Below, one piece after another: positions 23,672 through 27,907 of a stretch of 27,907 bases of DNA. Made by a program: the position numbers and the translations under genes. This DNA comes from a virus: positions 1 through 27,907 of the IMG/VR virus record IMGVR_UViG_3300027608_002709. One strand, written 5' to 3'. Positions within the stretch are counted from its first letter, which is position 1; each line of letters begins with the position of its first letter. Below the pieces are notes generated by a model. That model had not been told where the DNA came from, searched no databases, and saw only the letters and a program-made list of their open reading frames with translations.

Positions 23672-23675
23672 CCAT

Positions 23676-24191
23676 ATGACTAAACGACTTGAAGAAACAT
23701 TTAACTTACCATCAGCAACAACAGATGAAGCTGGTGGTACAACCACAGAAGATATTAGAACAGTAATTGCACAAAACAGAGACATGATAACTGATGTTGA
23801 TGCGGCTATAGATAAGATTGATGCGGCCCTGCCCTATGTTAGAGATTTAGATACCGCGGACAGCGAACTAGATGAACTGGCCCTGTTGGCCAAAAGCAAA
23901 GCAGAGGACCTAATAGATTTGGGTATGAATGTTGATCCACGATTTGCAGGTGTTATATTGCAAACAGCGGGCCAGTTACTGGGCCATAGTATCACCGCCA
24001 AGACAGCCAAAATGGACAAAAAACTCAAGATGATACAGTTGCAATTAAACAAGGCCAAACTGGATCATCAAATAGCCAAGGACAACAGTCGAGAAGAAGA
24101 CGAACCTGTGGATGGCCGGGGCATGGTACTGGACCGCAATGCGCTACTAGATCAGATTCTGGGCAAAAATCGCACAGAAGAAAAGAAGTAA
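23676..24191 (+). CDS. 16: Terminase small subunit (T4 gp16-like)
   Basis: This 171-residue protein has length and layout close to T4 gp16 (164 residues): a variable N-terminus, a central coiled helical hairpin (about 60-140: SELDELALLAKSKAEDLIDL, then FAGVILQTAGQLLGHSITA and MDKKLKMIQLQLNKAKLDHQ) and a polar C-terminal segment with a short hydrophobic helix (RNALLDQILG). In T4 this helix pair oligomerises into rings that present DNA to the large terminase gp17. The large subunit is not in this window. Adjacent genes are head-related, consistent with packaging. The motif match is by pattern rather than long identity, so some doubt remains. Confidence 0.7.
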   Translation: MTKRLEETFNLPSATTDEAGGTTTEDIRTVIAQNRDMITDVDAAIDKIDAALPYVRDLDTADSELDELALLAKSKAEDLIDLGMNVDPRFAGVILQTAGQLLGHSITAKTAKMDKKLKMIQLQLNKAKLDHQIAKDNSREEDEPVDGRGMVLDRNALLDQILGKNRTEEKK

Positions 24192-24196
24192 TCGGA

Positions 24197-24204
24197 CATA
24201 AATA
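24197..24204 (+). promoter_or_regulatory. T4-type late promoter CATAAATA
   Basis: CATAAATA at 24197-24204 predicts +1 at 24210, giving a 17-base leader with AGGA (24213-24216) before the ATG at 24227. It probably drives the four genes to the end of the window. Confidence 0.65.
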
Positions 24205-24226
24205 TAGAATACAGGACTATTCCACT

Positions 24227-24826
24227 ATGAAAAATTTATCAGCATATTTTCACGAAACACACAAAGTTTACGAGTTTCGTATCAAAATGGCACACGTAGA
24301 GCCCAAGGGCGAAGTGCTAGATCGTATCAAAAACGCACTGGATTGTTTTCAAGTTGAAACTATCAGTGCTGTAAAAAGATTACCGGTAACCGAGCATTAT
24401 GAGTTTGCCAAAGAAGGTGCATGTGATTGCTACATGCTAGATGTTGGTTTGAAGTATCCAACTATCCCGGGACAAATTCGTCAATTGATTGGCGAACGAG
24501 CCGGTGTTAATGCCGCCTGGGTTGATGTTAAGACCATGGCTGATGCATTGAATGAGCAGTTGGTGTGGGGACATGTTGAAAGCAACGAAGATGAAAGTCC
24601 TGTGCTGACCAAAGAAGATCTAGGTGGTGCCAGCGCACAAGATGCAGTTGGCCAGAAACGCTTAACTGGCCTGATCAAAGAACTCAGTGCCAACACACGC
24701 AAATATGAAGTGCAAGGCACTGATACGGAGTATGCCAGTGGTAAAACCACCAACGATACTCCACAACAAAATAACAGTCCCATTGGCAGTACTAAAAACA
24801 CCCTACAACGTCCCCGAGGAAAATAA
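24227..24826 (+). CDS. Head-cluster protein of unknown function with capsid-targeting-like start
   Basis: This 199-residue protein starts MKNLSAYFHET, which aligns position for position with the T4 internal-protein leader MKTYQEFIAEA (Glu at 10). A compact domain follows: KVYEFRIKMAHVEPKGEVLD (13-32), VETISAVKRLPVT, DCYMLDVGLKYPTIPGQIRQL (67-87) and AGVNAAWVDVKTM, a ferredoxin-like alternation of strands and helices. The C-terminal third is polar and ends SGKTTNDTPQQNNSPIGSTK. From memory, proteins with this start and this KTTND.P...SP ending occur near capsid genes in many marine phages, with no settled function. It lies two bases upstream of the scaffold-like gene. Confidence 0.65.
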   Translation: MKNLSAYFHETHKVYEFRIKMAHVEPKGEVLDRIKNALDCFQVETISAVKRLPVTEHYEFAKEGACDCYMLDVGLKYPTIPGQIRQLIGERAGVNAAWVDVKTMADALNEQLVWGHVESNEDESPVLTKEDLGGASAQDAVGQKRLTGLIKELSANTRKYEVQGTDTEYASGKTTNDTPQQNNSPIGSTKNTLQRPRGK

Positions 24827-24828
24827 TC

Positions 24829-27354
24829 ATGAGCAACATGTACACAATTTTAGATAGTCTCAAAAAAGTAACACCAAAACAAGAGCCGCTAGAGAATAAG
24901 AAACCACAGGCCATCTACGAAAGCGTAGAAGCCAAAGGGTCAATTCTTGAGGGTGTGGCTAAAGTCGAAGAAAAACTCAAAGAGCAATTTGCTAAATTCA
25001 ATGAAGGTGACACTGAATATAAAAACGGTGTCACCAAGCATAAAGGTACATATGGTACTGAGTACCAAGGTGATCCCGATGACGAAGACGCTCCCAAGCG
25101 TGGCCGTCCTGCCAAGGGCACAGCCAAAAAAGAAAAAGTTGTTCGTGTAAAAGGTCCCAAAGGTCGTCCTAAGAAAGATCCTGCGGCCAGTGCTCCTGCC
25201 AAAATTGGCAATGATCCATTTGGTCGTGTGCCAGACAAAGCACCCAAGGGTGCCAAAGGCACCGTGGTCAAAGGCAAAGCAACACAGGACACTAACGAAG
25301 ACCAAATCAATGAACTGAGTCCTGAACTGCTAAAGAGAGCAAGAGATGCGGCAGGTATGAAATATGCTGATGCTGACGACCGCCGAGATCAAAAAGCATC
25401 TGACAAATACAACGCACAAGATGACAAGTTTCATAGTGCCATGCGTAAAAAACAAAAAGACATGACCGAAGCAGAAAATCCATTTGCTAGTTTTAAAAAG
25501 CAAGCCAAAGGTGCAGGCCTACTTCGTTCCAAGACCAAAACTAAGACAATGGAAAGTAGTCGTCGTATGGCCAAGCTGTTGATCGAAGGTGTTAACTTCA
25601 CTGAGATGATCAAGAAGAAAGACATGACACTACAAGAGATGTTGGCTGAATTGCAAAACGACATTCAAGCATTTAAAGAAACAGGACATTGCAGTGAACT
25701 CCTGCGTGACTGCATGGAAGTACACAGTTACGGTAAATCACAGTTGAATGATGCAACAGAAAATCCAATGGACAATGATAATTTCCCCATGCCACTGGCA
25801 CCCGCACGGCCCAGCATGATGGATCGTGCCAAGCGCCTGGGCGGACAAGTTCTAAATACATTGGGCCATGGTAGCGATGAAGACATGAAAGCAGACTTGC
25901 GCCACAAGATGGGTATGCAAGAAGCCGCAGAACTAAACGAACTGGCCCGTCTAGCAGGCTTGACAGTAAAAGAAGCCAATGACGGCAACTTGGCCAACAA
26001 TGCCAAGCCATATAAAACAGTAACTAGACGCGATGTTATTCAAGGTGCTCAAGGAAAAGACGAACAGGGTGGCGAAGCAGAAGTCGATGAAGCGGCCAAG
26101 TATCGTGATCCCAAATACAAAGATCGTCTGTACACTCAAGAATTACCCGATTATGAAAACGATGATTACAGCGATGACGAGTACTACAATGGCCCTAGAC
26201 CAGATGACTATGCAGGCTCAAAAGACCTAATAGGTGGTGGCGAATTTGATCATAACGATCCGTTACGAAGAGGTTTTGGTCGAAGTGGACATGATGTATT
26301 AGATCGTGGCCCAAGAAAAGGCATGCCTTCGCGTAATCACATCACTAGTTTAAAAGGCAGTATCAAGGCCGCACACGGAACTCATAGTGGACCCAACCTG
26401 CCTGAAGGTGACGAGTCTGAATCCAACATCCGTGATACTCTAGCATATGAAATCAGGATGATTCTTGATGGAGCTCTTGCTGATTACGATCAAACAGATC
26501 ATATCGTTGATGAGCTGGGTGATATATTCAATGATATTGAGGCCAGCGGTGACCGAGAGGCAATGATGGCATATGAGATGATGGTTGATGCAATTGATAC
26601 CGACGCTGACACACAAGTTGATGCCGCCCGCCAGGCATTAAAATTACTAAACCTAGATGAAGGTGACATGGAAGAAGGTGCCGGAGTCATGCACTTCAAG
26701 GCACTACAGGCCAAAGCCGATGGCAAAGACAGTTTTAAACTAGGCGACGAAGAGTTTCCAGTTCAGGAAGGTGAAACATGCCCGACTTGCAAGAGTGAGC
26801 CATGTGCCTGCGAAGACACAGAGGCCGCAGACCGTGAGTTGGCCAAACTCAAAGAGAACTGCGGAATCGTCAGCCCAATTGGTAGCATGGCACAAGACAT
26901 GCAACAGCAACAAGGCAAGATGAGTATCAACACAACACAAAGCAGTGATGGTACCAAGAATATCAATATCAGTGCTGACGGTGAAGCCGCTGATCAACTG
27001 ATGCAGATGTTAAAGATGGCCGGTATGGCAGGTGGACAACAGCAACATGCTGAAGTAGTCGTTACAGCCGAGCCAATGGAAGCCAAAGAATACGGCAACA
27101 CCGACATCGACAAACCCGAAGAAGTATTAAATACTCCTCGCCCTGATGTTCGCGGCATGCACCGTGCAGAAACTGTTGGCTATGCTGATACCACAGATGA
27201 CTTGAACAAGCAAAAAGATCAAGACCCTGAAACAGCCAACCGGGCCGCTAATCCAAAAACACCCAAGGCCAACAAGGTTGAAGAGTCTCACCCACTTGAA
27301 GCACTTGGTGCAAAGTTAATGGCCGAATACCAAAGTATTAAATTAACAAAATGA
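24829..27354 (+). CDS. Large charged scaffold / internal-head-like protein with AT-hook-like motifs
   Basis: This 841-residue, highly charged and mostly disordered-looking protein contains several short ordered motifs. In order: YESVEAKGSILEGVAKVEEK (30-49); two AT-hook-like cores, KRGRPAKG (90-97) and GPKGRPKKD (109-117); INELSPELLKRARDAAG (160-176); KLLIEGVNFTEMIKKK (249-264); ELNELARLAGLTVKEAN (368-384); a short Cys cluster CPTCKSEPCAC (about 650); and a final ISADGEAADQLMQMLKMAGM. Sites of the type L/I-x-E before Gly (ILE-G at 39-42, LIE-G at 251-254) fit a T4 gp21-type prohead protease. Location between terminase and further head-type genes suggests a scaffold or internal head component. 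No single family is recognised. GAGGAAA (24817-24823) is the ribosome site. Confidence 0.6.
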   Translation: MSNMYTILDSLKKVTPKQEPLENKKPQAIYESVEAKGSILEGVAKVEEKLKEQFAKFNEGDTEYKNGVTKHKGTYGTEYQGDPDDEDAPKRGRPAKGTAKKEKVVRVKGPKGRPKKDPAASAPAKIGNDPFGRVPDKAPKGAKGTVVKGKATQDTNEDQINELSPELLKRARDAAGMKYADADDRRDQKASDKYNAQDDKFHSAMRKKQKDMTEAENPFASFKKQAKGAGLLRSKTKTKTMESSRRMAKLLIEGVNFTEMIKKKDMTLQEMLAELQNDIQAFKETGHCSELLRDCMEVHSYGKSQLNDATENPMDNDNFPMPLAPARPSMMDRAKRLGGQVLNTLGHGSDEDMKADLRHKMGMQEAAELNELARLAGLTVKEANDGNLANNAKPYKTVTRRDVIQGAQGKDEQGGEAEVDEAAKYRDPKYKDRLYTQELPDYENDDYSDDEYYNGPRPDDYAGSKDLIGGGEFDHNDPLRRGFGRSGHDVLDRGPRKGMPSRNHITSLKGSIKAAHGTHSGPNLPEGDESESNIRDTLAYEIRMILDGALADYDQTDHIVDELGDIFNDIEASGDREAMMAYEMMVDAIDTDADTQVDAARQALKLLNLDEGDMEEGAGVMHFKALQAKADGKDSFKLGDEEFPVQEGETCPTCKSEPCACEDTEAADRELAKLKENCGIVSPIGSMAQDMQQQQGKMSINTTQSSDGTKNINISADGEAADQLMQMLKMAGMAGGQQQHAEVVVTAEPMEAKEYGNTDIDKPEEVLNTPRPDVRGMHRAETVGYADTTDDLNKQKDQDPETANRAANPKTPKANKVEESHPLEALGAKLMAEYQSIKLTK

Positions 27355-27740
27355 AAATAAACGAGATTATTCTCGAAGGGTCCGCTCCCGCTGGGGGCGG
27401 CTCTACCAAGGCAATTAGCAAAACACACAAAGTTGGGTTGTCAAATGCACTGACCAGCCCCGACTTGAATATGAATTCTGGAAGTTTATATTTAAATTAT
27501 CGTTTTAGTGTTGCACTCGCAGGAAGTCCAGACCAGACCATGGACAAGGACAATTATATTGCTGGGGATCCTTTTTATGCTCCATATGCCGACGAGGAAT
27601 TGGAAACTTTATATCATGCCGCAAAACAAATTGGCATCAAGTTTGATAAAAACTGGGCCAGCAATAAGAGTGAGCTCGACTCAGTGAACAAAACAAGTCC
27701 AGTTAAGTCAGCTGGACCCATTGTGCTTAGAAACAAATGA
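27351..27740 (+). CDS. Small protein with capsid-targeting-like N-terminus
   Basis: This 129-residue protein begins MKINEIILEG, almost the same as the 13592 gene (MKINEIITEG), then a polar Gly-rich linker and a compact part: LYLNYRFSVALAGSPD (46-61), PFYAPYADEELETLYHAAKQIG (73-94) and the ending TSPVKSAGPIV. Similar small proteins are, from memory, widespread in marine and freshwater phages without an assigned role. I-L-E before Gly fits a prohead-protease site. The start overlaps the stop of the 841-residue gene (ATGA) and its stop overlaps the next ATG (ATGA), so it is translationally coupled both ways. Confidence 0.7.
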   Translation: MKINEIILEGSAPAGGGSTKAISKTHKVGLSNALTSPDLNMNSGSLYLNYRFSVALAGSPDQTMDKDNYIAGDPFYAPYADEELETLYHAAKQIGIKFDKNWASNKSELDSVNKTSPVKSAGPIVLRNK

Positions 27741-27907
27741 AACAGTATCGCATAACCGCACCAAGTTATGCACAGGACCACATTCCTGATGCCGCAATGG
27801 CCTCAGACGACTTGGCAGAACTTAAAAAGTTAGCCGGCCTTGGCAATGACCTACTAGAAGACTTTACACCAATTTGTGCCGACGCCAGAGAAATGCCATC
27901 AATGAGT
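27737..27907 (+). CDS. Start of a further head-cluster gene (3' end outside window)
   Basis: An ATG at 27737 overlaps the previous stop (ATGA) and the frame stays open for 57 codons to the window end. The visible part begins MKQYRITAPSYAQDH and contains DLAELKKLAGLGNDLLED, a motif close to ELNELARLAGL in the 841-residue protein. Too little is present to assign a function; the context suggests another scaffold or internal-head protein. Confidence 0.65.
   Translation, partial: MKQYRITAPSYAQDHIPDAAMASDDLAELKKLAGLGNDLLEDFTPICADAREMPSMS

Noticed and set aside
24915-25310. Minus-strand open frames opposite the Lys-rich part of the 841-residue gene
   Set aside because: They arise from the codon bias of the Lys/Gly/Pro-rich coding strand; the products are low-complexity and have no start signals.
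27127-27133. TTAAATA (and CTAAATA at 25852) as late promoters
   Set aside because: Both are inside the 841-residue coding sequence with no gene start nearby; they show that weak TAAATA matches also arise by chance.

Overview
The window is part of the structural and assembly region of a tailed phage with a contractile tail (a T4-superfamily myovirus, clearly diverged from T4). I recognise the tail sheath (gp18-like), tail tube (gp19-like), a second tube-fold protein, neck protein gp13, a gp14-like neck protein, tail-sheath stabiliser gp15, the gp4-like head-completion nuclease, the small terminase subunit (gp16-like), a dNMP kinase (T4 gp1-like) and a probable scaffold/internal-head gene group. 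There are no ribosomal, tRNA or housekeeping genes, and genes are tightly packed. The host is not shown directly. A phage-borne Bug/TctC-type periplasmic binding protein with a Sec signal peptide suggests a Gram-negative, probably proteobacterial, host (inference).

Layout. 2-6946: the 3' part of a giant Thr/Gly/Ser-rich repeat adhesin or tail-fibre protein, built from long and short repeat units. 7027-7719: a protein resembling Maf/DUF115 glycosyltransferase-like families. 7669-10643 (minus strand): an operon reading gp14-like, gp15, Nudix hydrolase. 10711-12409: an early-looking operon of two small proteins and a Lys-rich protein of unknown function, with consensus sigma-70 promoters. 12455-14287: gp13 and a Cys-rich protein with a capsid-targeting-like N-terminus. 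14342-15284: dNMP kinase convergent with a zinc-finger/HNH-like protein. 15401-21851: sheath, tube, tube-like extended protein, unknown protein, gp4-like nuclease. 21910-23668: an accessory cassette of a TctC-like binding protein and an alpha/beta hydrolase. 23676 to the end: small terminase, a conserved-looking protein, an 841-residue scaffold-like protein, a small protein with a capsid-targeting-like N-terminus, and a cut-off gene.

Regulation can be read from the DNA. Most structural transcription units are preceded by a T4-type late-promoter motif (TATAAATA-like). The early-looking genes have TTGACA-17-TATAAT promoters. In six places the predicted +1 falls on or within two bases of the start codon, implying leaderless mRNAs. 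At two genes (gp13 and dNMP kinase) a hairpin formed only by read-through transcripts would bury the ribosome-binding site, while the gene's own promoter starts transcription inside the hairpin and so frees it, an arrangement known from T4 late genes such as e and soc.

Most unusual points: the long/short repeat design of the giant adhesin with a conserved three-cysteine ladder, the leaderless promoter layout, the TctC-like/hydrolase cassette in the virion gene cluster, and the shared capsid-targeting-like N-termini. All identifications are from reading the sequence and memory of protein families; no database search was run.
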